47,601 nucleotides of DNA from CADCVW01 sp035644935 (GTDB lineage Bacteria; Pseudomonadota; Alphaproteobacteria; Sphingomonadales; Sphingomonadaceae): assembly GCA_035644935.1 (NCBI GenBank), contig DASQNO010000080.1:1-47601 (forward strand), read 5' to 3'. Each line of letters begins with the position of its first letter. Position 1 is the first letter of the stretch. A model generated the notes under the pieces. The model saw only the letters and a program-made list of their open reading frames with translations. It made no database searches and was not told the origin of the DNA. Positions 18,325 through 26,497 of the stretch are shown here, piece after piece. Both the position numbers and the translations under genes were made by a program.

Positions 18325-19248
18325 ATGTCCACGCCCGCCATCCGCATCCAAGCGCTCGAAAAGACGTACAAGGGCGGCAAGCGCGCGCTGGACGGCGTTT
18401 CGCTCGACATTCCGCGCGGGGAGATTTTTGGGCTGCTCGGCCCCAACGGCGCTGGCAAGTCGACGCTGATCAACATTCTCGCCGGGCTGGTCCGCAAGTC
18501 CGGCGGATCGGCGGAGATCTGGGGGTTCGACATCGACCGGAACCCGCGCAACGCCAAGGCGTCGATCGGCATCGTGCCGCAGGAGATCCTGTTCGACCCC
18601 TTCTTCTCCCCGCGCGAAAGCCTGGAACAGCAGGCGGGCCTCTACGGCGTCCCGGTGGCGCGGCGCATCACGGACGAACTTCTCGCCGCCGTTCGCCTCA
18701 CCGACAAGGCGGACGCCTACGCGCGCACGCTGTCCGGCGGCATGAAGCGGCGTCTGCTCGTCGCCAAGGCGATGGTCCATTCGCCGCCGATCCTGGTCCT
18801 CGACGAACCGACGGCGGGCGTCGACATCGAACTTCGCCAGCAATTGTGGAGCTTCGTCCGCGACCTCAACGGCCGCGGCGTCACCGTGGTGCTGACGACG
18901 CACTATTTGGAGGAAGCCGAACAGCTCTGCGATCGCATCGCGATCATCAACCACGGCCGCGTCATCGCCAACGAACCGACACGCGAACTGGTCGGCAAGG
19001 CGCAGGAAAAGGTGGTGGTGGTCACGGTCGACCGCGACCTGGCGCAGGCGCCCGTGGCGTCCTGCTTTGAAAAGATCACGCTATCCAACCCGCGAACGCT
19101 GGAGATCAGCTACCGCAAGGACCGCGTGAACGCGGGCGAGGTGCTGGCCGCGCTGTCCCGCGAAGGGATCGGCATTGCCGACGTGTCGACGCGCGAGGCC
19201 GACCTGGAGGACGTGTTCCTCAACCTGACGCGCGAGCCGGCTGCTTGA
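18325..19248 (+). CDS. ABC transporter ATP-binding protein, ABC-2 type
   Basis: The 307-residue ATPase has Walker A GPNGAGKST (G39-T47), Q-loop VPQEILFDP, signature LSGGMKRRLLVAKAM, Walker B LVLDEPTAGVD and H-loop TTHYLEEAEQLCDRIAIINHG. A C-terminal regulatory domain follows. This pattern belongs to the ABC-2 exporters of drugs, polysaccharides or lipids (for example YadG/YadH). The odd point is that no permease gene follows: the next frame is a small lipoprotein with a 4-base overlap. The membrane partner must be elsewhere. Confidence 0.9.
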   Translation: MSTPAIRIQALEKTYKGGKRALDGVSLDIPRGEIFGLLGPNGAGKSTLINILAGLVRKSGGSAEIWGFDIDRNPRNAKASIGIVPQEILFDPFFSPRESLEQQAGLYGVPVARRITDELLAAVRLTDKADAYARTLSGGMKRRLLVAKAMVHSPPILVLDEPTAGVDIELRQQLWSFVRDLNGRGVTVVLTTHYLEEAEQLCDRIAIINHGRVIANEPTRELVGKAQEKVVVVTVDRDLAQAPVASCFEKITLSNPRTLEISYRKDRVNAGEVLAALSREGIGIADVSTREADLEDVFLNLTREPAA

Positions 19249-19784
19249 ACGGGGTGGCCGCGTTCCTGCTGGCAGGAGGATTGGCGGGTTGTGCGCATAT
19301 CGAGCAGCCGAGCGAACCGGGCGGACTCGAGACATTCCTGATATTCTCCAACCCGGCGCTCTGCCAACCTGCGCCGGGACACGAACGATTGCTGTCAGGC
19401 ATGATCGCAGGCGATGCCAATGTCGGATTCCGGCGCGGGCGCTTGCTAGTGCCTGCCCGGCTCAGGGAGGCCTTCGGCCCGATCCAGGTACGAAAGCACG
19501 ACGGCTGGTGGACGATCGGCGCGGCCGTGACAGGCCAGATCTATAAGTTGCCGCTCAAGCGGATCGTTCATGCCCTACCGGAAGGCGGCGACGCGGGCGA
19601 CGTCAGCTATGTGTTCGCGGCCCCTATTGTGCATGTGGAGCGCCTGTTACGTGCGCATGGCTTTCCGGCCGAGATCGGAAAGGATGTCCCGCTTGGACCC
19701 CAGGATGGTGCGGGCTTCGTCATGTCCCTGCTCCCCGACCCCGAGAACAAGGATCACACCATTCTGACTTGCGGCTCGCTTTGA
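19245..19784 (+). CDS. Predicted lipoprotein of unknown function
   Basis: About 179 residues starting at TTG 19245, whose TTGA overlaps the stop of the ABC gene; GTG 19254 is an alternative. The short N-terminus ends in a lipobox LAGC (VAAFLLAGGLAGCAH), so the cysteine is probably lipidated, although the usual positive charges before the hydrophobic stretch are missing. The rest contains FLIFSNPALCQ, GRLLVPARLREAFGPI, VHVERLLRAHGFP and a late cysteine (TILTCGSL). I recognise no family. Its stop overlaps the nadB start as TTGA, so the three genes are probably translated together. Confidence 0.6.
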   Translation: MNGVAAFLLAGGLAGCAHIEQPSEPGGLETFLIFSNPALCQPAPGHERLLSGMIAGDANVGFRRGRLLVPARLREAFGPIQVRKHDGWWTIGAAVTGQIYKLPLKRIVHALPEGGDAGDVSYVFAAPIVHVERLLRAHGFPAEIGKDVPLGPQDGAGFVMSLLPDPENKDHTILTCGSL

Positions 19785-21370
19785 CCGACCTTTCGTTCGA
19801 CGTTGTCGTCATTGGCTCGGGCGCCGCGGGCCTAACGGCCGCGCTTAACCTCGCCCAGCATTATCGCGTCGCTGTGCTGGCCAAGGCGGGGCTGTCGGAA
19901 GGCTCCACCGCCTGGGCGCAAGGCGGCATCGCCGCCGTGCTGGACGCGGGGGACACGTTTGAATCGCATGTCGAGGACACGATCGTTGCAGGCGCGGGTC
20001 TGAACAATCGAGCCACTGTCGAATTCGTCGTCGGCCACGCGCCGCGCGCGATCGAGCGGCTGGCGCAGCTGGGGGTGCCATTCAGCCCGGGCGACAAGGA
20101 ACGCTGGCACCTGACGCAGGAAGGCGGGCACAGCAGGCGGCGCATCGTCCACGTCGACGACGCCACCGGCTGGGCGGTGCAGCAGGCGCTGGAACGCGCG
20201 TCGGTCGCCAACGCTAACATCACGCTGATCCCGGATATGGTGGCGATCGACCTCATCACCGGTCGGCATGCGGAAGGCGGCGGGGATGAAAAGCGCGTCT
20301 GGGGCGTCTACGCGGTCGATCGCAAATCAGGAGACGTGCGCGCGTTCACCGGCCGCGCCACCGTGCTCGCCACCGGCGGCGCCAGCCGCGCCTGGCTTTA
20401 TTCGACCAATCCGCGCGGCTCCACGGGCGATGGCATCGCGATGGCGTGGCGCGCCGGTTGCCGCGTGTCGAACATGGAATTCAACCAGTTCCACCCAACT
20501 TGCCTGTACAACAACGAGGTCAAGAACTTCCTGATCACCGAGGCGATGCGGGGCGAAGGTGCGCACCTCAAGATCCCAGGCAGCGGGCACCGCTTCATGC
20601 CCGACTTCGACACACGCGCGGAACTCGCGCCGCGCGATGTGGTCGCCCGCGCGATCGATCACGAGATCAAGCGGTTGGGGCTCGACTACGTCCACCTCGA
20701 CATCTCGCATCGCGAACCGGCGTTCGTAGCGGAGCATTTCCCGACCATCGCCAAGCGTCTGGCCGAGCTCGGCACCGACATCACGCGCGAGCCGATCCCC
20801 GTCGTTCCGGCCGCACATTACAGCTGCGGCGGCGTCATGACCGACCTTGCCGGCCGCACCGACCTGTCCGGTCTCTACGCGGCGGGCGAGGTGACGCAGT
20901 CCGGCCTCCACGGCGCCAACCGCATGGCGTCCAACTCGCTGCTCGAGTGCCTGGTGTTCGGCGAGGCGGCGGCGCTGGACATTGCGGCGCGGTGGCAGGA
21001 CCTGGGTACCCCGCCCCCCATCCGCGCGTGGGACGAATCGCGCGTCACGCATTCCGACGAGGAAGTCGTCGTGCAGCACAATTGGCGCGAGATCAGGCGC
21101 TTCATGTGGGACTATGTCGGTATCGTGCGCACCACCAAGCGGCTGGAGCGCGCCTGGAACCGTGTGACGCTGCTGCGCGAGGAAACCGAAGATTATTACG
21201 GCCACTTTCGCGTTACGCCCGACCTTATCGAGCTGCGCAACCTGGTCGAGGTCGCGGGACTGATCGTCCGCTCGGCGCTGGCCCGTCGCGAAAGCCGCGG
21301 GCTGCATTTCACATTGGACTATCCGGACCTGCTGCCGGACGCCGTCGACACGGTGCTCGTTCCCGCCTGA
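19781..21370 (+). CDS. nadB: L-aspartate oxidase
   Basis: NadB oxidises L-aspartate to iminoaspartate, the first step of de novo NAD synthesis; it is a soluble FAD enzyme. About 529 residues with the FAD-binding DVVVIGSGAAGLTAALNLA, the family loop GSTAWAQGGIAAVLD, EFNQFHPTCLY, the active-site arginine region AHYSCGGVMTDLAGRTDLSGLYAAGEV and the C-terminal helical domain with RRESRGLHFTLDYP. TTG 19781 overlaps the preceding stop; TTG 19769 is also possible. nadA and nadC are not adjacent. Its last 52 bases overlap the 3' end of nhaA on the other strand. Confidence 0.93.
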   Translation: MTDLSFDVVVIGSGAAGLTAALNLAQHYRVAVLAKAGLSEGSTAWAQGGIAAVLDAGDTFESHVEDTIVAGAGLNNRATVEFVVGHAPRAIERLAQLGVPFSPGDKERWHLTQEGGHSRRRIVHVDDATGWAVQQALERASVANANITLIPDMVAIDLITGRHAEGGGDEKRVWGVYAVDRKSGDVRAFTGRATVLATGGASRAWLYSTNPRGSTGDGIAMAWRAGCRVSNMEFNQFHPTCLYNNEVKNFLITEAMRGEGAHLKIPGSGHRFMPDFDTRAELAPRDVVARAIDHEIKRLGLDYVHLDISHREPAFVAEHFPTIAKRLAELGTDITREPIPVVPAAHYSCGGVMTDLAGRTDLSGLYAAGEVTQSGLHGANRMASNSLLECLVFGEAAALDIAARWQDLGTPPPIRAWDESRVTHSDEEVVVQHNWREIRRFMWDYVGIVRTTKRLERAWNRVTLLREETEDYYGHFRVTPDLIELRNLVEVAGLIVRSALARRESRGLHFTLDYPDLLPDAVDTVLVPA

Positions 21371-22632
21371 CCGCTCGTGTCGTCGTCGTCGCATAGCGAG
21401 GCGACGTCGCCGTCCGCATCGATCTCGCGCGCCTGCTCGGCCTCCTCGTCAAGATGATCCGGCGCGGTTCCGGCCAGTCGCAGCACGCCGTAGCCCACCA
21501 CTGCGGACAGAAGCGAGCCGACCAGGATCCCGAGCTTCGCCTCTTCGACAAGGGCGGGGTCCGCGTAGGCAAGGGAACCGATGAAAAGGCTCATCGTGAA
21601 ACCGACGCCGCACAGCAGCGTCACGCCGTAAATCTGCATCCAGCTCGCCCCACGCAGCTTGCTGGCGAACCCAAGCCGCACCGTCAGCCAGACGGCGGCC
21701 AACACGCCGACCTGCTTGCCGACGAACAGTCCGAGTACGATGGCGAGCGGCAAGGGCGCGGCGACATCCGCAAGCGTGGTGTTGGCAAGCGACAAACCGG
21801 CGTTCGCGAAGCCGAACACCGGCACGATCAAAAAAGCGACGAACGGCGCCAAGGCATGTTCCAGCCTGTGCAGGGGCGAGTCGGAAGCGTCCGGCGCGCC
21901 GGGCGTGCGAACCGCCGGCACCGCCATGGCTGCGAGCACGCCGGCCACCGTTGCGTGAACGCCCGACAGCAGCACGGCGTACCACAAAGCCGCGGCAAGG
22001 ATGAGATAAGGAGCCAACGACCGCACGCCAACCCGCGCGAGACCGAACATCGTCAGCAGGATCACGGCCGCCGCCGCCAGCGCATGGAGATCGAGCGCGT
22101 CCGTGTAGAACAAGGCGATGATCGCCACCGCACCCATGTCGTCGACAATCGCCACGGTGGTGAGGAACAGCTTGAGCGAGGTCGGCGCGCGGCTGCCGAG
22201 CAGGGCAAGTATGCCGAGCGCGAAGGCGATGTCGGTCGCCGCCGGAATGGCCCAGCCTTGGCTCAGCCGTGGATCGCTGCCCGCCACGGCGAGAAAAATC
22301 AGCGCGGGCACTATCATCCCGCCCGCCGCCGCAATCGCTGGCAGCGTCCGCTGCGCCCAGGTGGACAGCCGCCCGTCGACCAGCTCGCGCTTGATCTCCA
22401 GCCCGACGAGCAGGAAGAACAGCGCCATTAGCCCGTCGTTGACCCACAGGTGCACCGTCATCGGTCCGAGCTTGGGCGTCAGCTCGGGTCCGACCTCCAG
22501 ATGGAGCAGGTGCTGGTACGCGTCGCCGAGCGGGCTGTTGGCAAGGAGCAGCGCCAGTGCCGCTGCGCCCATGAGGATAACGCCGCCAGCGGCTTCGCTG
22601 TTGAGGAAGCGCCGAAGCGCGGAGCCGACCAT
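21319..22632 (-). CDS. nhaA: Na+/H+ antiporter NhaA
   Basis: NhaA exchanges two protons for one sodium ion at the inner membrane. The 437-residue protein has about 12 membrane helices and the transport aspartates D164-D165 in TTVAIVDDMGAVAI, matching the E. coli pair D163/D164. Other family marks are LMALFFLLVGLEIKRE, the unwound helix IPAATDIAFALGIL, and GVGFTMSLFIGSLAY. It has an extra acidic tail (LDEEAEQAREIDADGDV, then CDDDD) that is encoded partly in the 52-base overlap with nadB. Confidence 0.97.
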   Translation of the reverse strand: MVGSALRRFLNSEAAGGVILMGAAALALLLANSPLGDAYQHLLHLEVGPELTPKLGPMTVHLWVNDGLMALFFLLVGLEIKRELVDGRLSTWAQRTLPAIAAAGGMIVPALIFLAVAGSDPRLSQGWAIPAATDIAFALGILALLGSRAPTSLKLFLTTVAIVDDMGAVAIIALFYTDALDLHALAAAAVILLTMFGLARVGVRSLAPYLILAAALWYAVLLSGVHATVAGVLAAMAVPAVRTPGAPDASDSPLHRLEHALAPFVAFLIVPVFGFANAGLSLANTTLADVAAPLPLAIVLGLFVGKQVGVLAAVWLTVRLGFASKLRGASWMQIYGVTLLCGVGFTMSLFIGSLAYADPALVEEAKLGILVGSLLSAVVGYGVLRLAGTAPDHLDEEAEQAREIDADGDVASLCDDDDTSGQAGTSTVSTASGSRSG

Positions 22633-22653
22633 GGCGCCGACTATGGCGACTAA

Positions 22654-23577
22654 TTACCCCGTCAGGAAGTCCTTGAGTTCTTGCCGGAACCGGGCAGGCT
22701 GATCGAACATGATAAAATGCGCGCTGTCCGGTATGCGCGTGAGCGTGGCGTTGGGCACATTGCGGTATGCGGCCCGGTAGAACCCGTCCATCTGCGCGTC
22801 ACTGAGCGGTGCGCCCGTGGGCGTGACGTAGAGCACGCGCACCGGCACGGCGATGCGCGCAAGCTCGGACGTCAGGTCGGTGGTAACGAGTTCATAATAG
22901 CTGTTGCCGCTGGTCGCCCGATCGCTTGCGCGGCTGTCGGCAAGCGCGGCTGGGCGTTCGCTTTCCGTACGGATCATGCCCGTCATGGTCGCTTCCAGCA
23001 TCTTCTCGCCGGCGGGCGTGACCGGCCCGGAAATGGCGGCACGGATCTGCTCCGCCACGGGCCGCACGCTGTCCGCCGTCGCGCCTGGCCCCCCGAACAT
23101 CGCACCCATGAAGGGCATCATATCGACCACCATCAGCCGGCCGACGGCGTCCGGGTTGCGCGCCGCCAGCATCATGCCAATCGTTCCGCCCATCGAGTGG
23201 CCGACCACCGCCGGCTTGGCGAGCCGCGCGGCTTGGATGTAGCGCGCGATCTCCGCCGCCACGGGTGCCGCGACGCTGCCGCTCCCATTGGCCTCGGCAG
23301 GAACGCCGGCGAACCCCTTCACCTGTACGAGATGGTAGCGGTAGCCGGGCACAGCGGCGACGGTGGATGCCCAAACGCGCGGTGAGGAGCTCAGGCCCGG
23401 AATCAGGATCACGTCCGGCCCGGAGCCCTGCGTCGTGACGGAAATGCGATCCGATGCGAAGGAGACCGCCGGCTGCGTGGCTGCGGACGCGGCGACAGCA
23501 GCCGGACTCACCACGCTGGCGCACGCCGTCAGCGACGCGGCGGAGGCAAGACACAAGGCAATGGTTCTGATGAACAT
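22654..23577 (-). CDS. Exported alpha/beta hydrolase, probable lipoprotein
   Basis: 307 residues. The N-terminus MFIRTIALCLASAASLTAC ends in a lipobox with C19. The hydrolase core shows VILIPGLSSSPRVWA (oxyanion region), the nucleophile elbow GHSMGG with S128, and a late SAHFIMFDQPARF carrying the catalytic histidine. The substrate is unknown; esterase or thioesterase activity is likely. It has its own sigma-70-like promoter at 23604-23633 and follows GGGGGAG as ribosome-binding site. nhaA begins 21 bases downstream and may be co-transcribed. Confidence 0.88.
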   Translation of the reverse strand: MFIRTIALCLASAASLTACASVVSPAAVAASAATQPAVSFASDRISVTTQGSGPDVILIPGLSSSPRVWASTVAAVPGYRYHLVQVKGFAGVPAEANGSGSVAAPVAAEIARYIQAARLAKPAVVGHSMGGTIGMMLAARNPDAVGRLMVVDMMPFMGAMFGGPGATADSVRPVAEQIRAAISGPVTPAGEKMLEATMTGMIRTESERPAALADSRASDRATSGNSYYELVTTDLTSELARIAVPVRVLYVTPTGAPLSDAQMDGFYRAAYRNVPNATLTRIPDSAHFIMFDQPARFRQELKDFLTG

Positions 23578-23603
23578 GAAAGGCTCCCCCGAATGATTGG
23601 CGT

Positions 23604-23633
23604 AGTGTATTGCCTGCCTACATCACCCGTCAA
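23604..23633 (-). promoter_or_regulatory. Sigma-70-like promoter of the exported hydrolase
   Basis: On the minus strand TTGACG (23633-23628) is followed after 18 bases by TACACT (23609-23604). The -35 matches TTGACA in five of six positions and the -10 matches TATAAT in four of six. The start codon is about 27 bases from the -10. The gap 23578-23677 also holds the start region of polA on the other strand. Confidence 0.55.
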
Positions 23634-23677
23634 GAGCGCTGTCGCCAACCTTCCGCCGCCTTGCTAAACCCTCGCGT

Positions 23678-26497
23678 ATGTCCGAGCCCGCGCTTCAACC
23701 GAGCCTCACGCCCGCCGACCCGGCCCGATCTTCTCCCGTGACCGTCGCCGGCGAGGTCGCGCCCACGCCCCACCTCTACCTCGTGGACGGCTCCAGCTAC
23801 ATCTTCCGCGCCTATCACCGCCTGCCGCCGCTCACCAATCGTAACGGCCAGCCGGCCGGCGCGGTGTACGGCTATGCGGCGATGCTGTGGAAGCTCGCCG
23901 ACAGCCTGCACAAGGCGGACGGGCCGACGCACCTGGCCGTGATCCTGGACAAGTCGTCCAATACGCACCGCAATGAGATGTACGCCGACTACAAGGCCAA
24001 CCGCCCGCCGCCGCCCGCCGATCTCGTGCCTCAGTTTCCGATGATCCGGGACGCCACGCGCGCCTTTTCGCTGCCGTGCATCGAGACGGAGGGGCTGGAG
24101 GCCGACGACATCATCGCCTGCTATTCCAAGGCGGCGCTCGCGGCCGGGTGGCACGTGACGATCGTGTCGTCCGACAAGGATCTGATGCAGCTGATCGAGC
24201 CAGGCCTCGACATGCTCGACACGATGAACGACCGGCGCATGGACCGCGACTATGTCATCGAGAAGTTCGGGGTGCCGCCCGAGCAATTGGGCGACGTGCT
24301 CGCGCTAATGGGCGACAGCGTCGACAACGTACCGGGCGTCCCTGGCATCGGCCCGAAAACCGCCTCGCAGCTAATTCAGCAATTTGGCGACGTCGAGTCC
24401 GTGCTCGCCAACGCGCACTCGATCACCAAGCCCAAATTGCGCCAGTCGCTCCTCGAACACGCCGACGCCGCGCGGATGAGCCGCGAGCTGGTGCGGCTGG
24501 TCTGCCACGCCGACCTGCCCGAACCGCTGGAAGCGCTGGAGATGAAGGGCATCCCCGAAGCGCCCTTGCGCGCCTTCCTCGAGGACCAGGGCTTCAAGTC
24601 GCTGCTTACCCGCATGACCGGCGGCGGGGAGGCGCAGGAGGTCAAGGCGGTGCCCAAGGCGCCGGTGGTGGTCGACCGCAAGCTTTACGAGGCGATTACC
24701 GACGAAGCGGCGCTCGACCGCTGGATCGCGGTGATTGCGCAGTCGGGCTACGTCGCGATCGACACCGAGACCGACTGCATCGACTGCAACATCGCCAACC
24801 TCGTGGGGATCAGCCTGTGCGTTGCGCCAGGCCTCGCCTGCTACATCCCGCTGGCGCACGGCGGCGGCGACCTGCTAGGCGAAGCGCCGCCGCAGCTTCC
24901 CGCGCCGTTGGTGCTGGACAAGCTCCGGCCCGTGCTGACGGACCCCGCGGTGCTCAAGATCGGGCACAACTTCAAGTACGACTGGATCATGTTCAGCCGG
25001 TTGGGGCTCGACGTCGCGCCTTTAGACGACACGATGCTGATGAGCTTCGATCTCGACGCTGGGCGCCACAATCACGGTATGGACGAACTGGCGAAGATCC
25101 ACTTCGATCACGCGTGCATCGCCTTTTCGCACGTCTGCGGAACGGGGCGGAAGCAGATCACGTTCGACAAGGTGCCGCTGCCCGAAGCGACGGAATACGC
25201 CGCCGAAGACGCGGACATCACGTTCCGGCTGTGGCAGTTGTTCAAGCCGCGCCTCGCCGCCGAACACGCCACGCGCGTCTACGAGATGGTGGACCGGCCG
25301 CTCGTCGGGGTCGTCGGCCGCATGGAGCGCGAAGGCATCCTGGTCGACCGCGACGAACTCGGACGGCTGTCGGCGGAGTTCGCGGGCGACATCATGGCGC
25401 TGGAGGGCCGCATCTTCGAAGCGGCGGAAGGCCCCTTCACGATCGGCTCGCCCCAGCAGCTCGGCAACGTGCTCTACGACCGGCTGGGGCTGAAAGGCGG
25501 GCGCAAGGGGAAGAACGGTTCCTATTCCACCGACATCAACGAACTCGAGCGGCTCGCCGCCGAAGGCGTGCCGGTGGCGCGGCTGGTGGTGGAATGGCGT
25601 CAGCTGACCAAGCTCAAGAACACCTATACCGACGCGCTGCAGGCCTCGATCAACGCGCAGACCGGCCGCGTCCACACCAACTACAGTCTCGCCGCCGCGC
25701 AGACCGGGCGGCTGTCGTCCAACGATCCCAATTTGCAGAACATCCCGATCCGCACCGAAACCGGCCGTCGCATCCGCAATGCGTTCGTCGCCGATCCTGG
25801 CCACGTCCTGCTGTCCGCCGACTACAGCCAGATCGAACTCCGCCTCGCCGCGCACATGGCGGACGTGCCGCAACTGCGCGACGCCTTCGCCAATGGCGAC
25901 GACATCCACTCGCTGACCGCGCAGGAGCTGTTCGGCGCCGCCGACCGGGAGTCGCGCAACAAGGCCAAGACGATCAATTTCGCGATCCTGTACGGCATTT
26001 CATCGTGGGGTCTCGCCGGGCGCCTCGGCATCAGCCGCGACGAAGGCCAGGACATGATCGACCGCTATTTCGCGCGCTTTCCCGGCATCAAGAACTACAT
26101 CGCGCACACGCTGAGCTTCGTTCGCGAGCACGGCTACACGCAGACATTGTTCGGGCGGAAGACGTGGTTCCGCAACATCGCGTCCAAGCAGATGAACGAG
26201 CGGCAAAGCGCGGAGCGCGCCGCGATCAACGCGCCCATCCAGGGCACCAGCGCCGACATCATCAAGCGCGCGATGAACCGGATGTGCCCAGCTCTGGCGG
26301 CCGCGGGCCTTTCGGACGTGCGCATGCTGCTGCAGGTCCACGACGAGCTGGTGTTCGAGGTACCCGAGGGCCGGGAGGAAGCTGCTGCGGCGGTGGTGCG
26401 CGGCGTCATGGAGCGCGCGGCCGAGCCCGCCGTGCGTCTGAGCGTACCTTTGGGTGTCGAAGTCGGCTGGGGCCGCGACTGGGGCGCCGCGCATTGA
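23678..26497 (+). CDS. polA: DNA polymerase I
   Basis: Pol I fills gaps and removes RNA primers. The 939-residue protein has an N-terminal 5' nuclease (about residues 28-320: VDGSSYIFRAYHRLPP, DDIIACYSKAA, GDSVDNVPGVPGIGPKTA), a 3'-5' proofreading domain with intact D362-T-E364, and the polymerase domain with catalytic D715 (ADYSQIELR) and D889 (VHDEL). All three activities look intact. It carries about 25 extra N-terminal residues (SEPALQPSLTPADPARS). Its stop overlaps the start of the flippase gene as TTGA. Confidence 0.98.
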   Translation: MSEPALQPSLTPADPARSSPVTVAGEVAPTPHLYLVDGSSYIFRAYHRLPPLTNRNGQPAGAVYGYAAMLWKLADSLHKADGPTHLAVILDKSSNTHRNEMYADYKANRPPPPADLVPQFPMIRDATRAFSLPCIETEGLEADDIIACYSKAALAAGWHVTIVSSDKDLMQLIEPGLDMLDTMNDRRMDRDYVIEKFGVPPEQLGDVLALMGDSVDNVPGVPGIGPKTASQLIQQFGDVESVLANAHSITKPKLRQSLLEHADAARMSRELVRLVCHADLPEPLEALEMKGIPEAPLRAFLEDQGFKSLLTRMTGGGEAQEVKAVPKAPVVVDRKLYEAITDEAALDRWIAVIAQSGYVAIDTETDCIDCNIANLVGISLCVAPGLACYIPLAHGGGDLLGEAPPQLPAPLVLDKLRPVLTDPAVLKIGHNFKYDWIMFSRLGLDVAPLDDTMLMSFDLDAGRHNHGMDELAKIHFDHACIAFSHVCGTGRKQITFDKVPLPEATEYAAEDADITFRLWQLFKPRLAAEHATRVYEMVDRPLVGVVGRMEREGILVDRDELGRLSAEFAGDIMALEGRIFEAAEGPFTIGSPQQLGNVLYDRLGLKGGRKGKNGSYSTDINELERLAAEGVPVARLVVEWRQLTKLKNTYTDALQASINAQTGRVHTNYSLAAAQTGRLSSNDPNLQNIPIRTETGRRIRNAFVADPGHVLLSADYSQIELRLAAHMADVPQLRDAFANGDDIHSLTAQELFGAADRESRNKAKTINFAILYGISSWGLAGRLGISRDEGQDMIDRYFARFPGIKNYIAHTLSFVREHGYTQTLFGRKTWFRNIASKQMNERQSAERAAINAPIQGTSADIIKRAMNRMCPALAAAGLSDVRMLLQVHDELVFEVPEGREEAAAAVVRGVMERAAEPAVRLSVPLGVEVGWGRDWGAAH

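Noticed and set aside
24076..26493. Upstream extension of the flippase frame across most of polA
   Set aside because: The sequence before 26494 is Arg/Ala-rich shadow of polA in another frame; membrane-protein similarity begins only at the TTG next to the polA stop.
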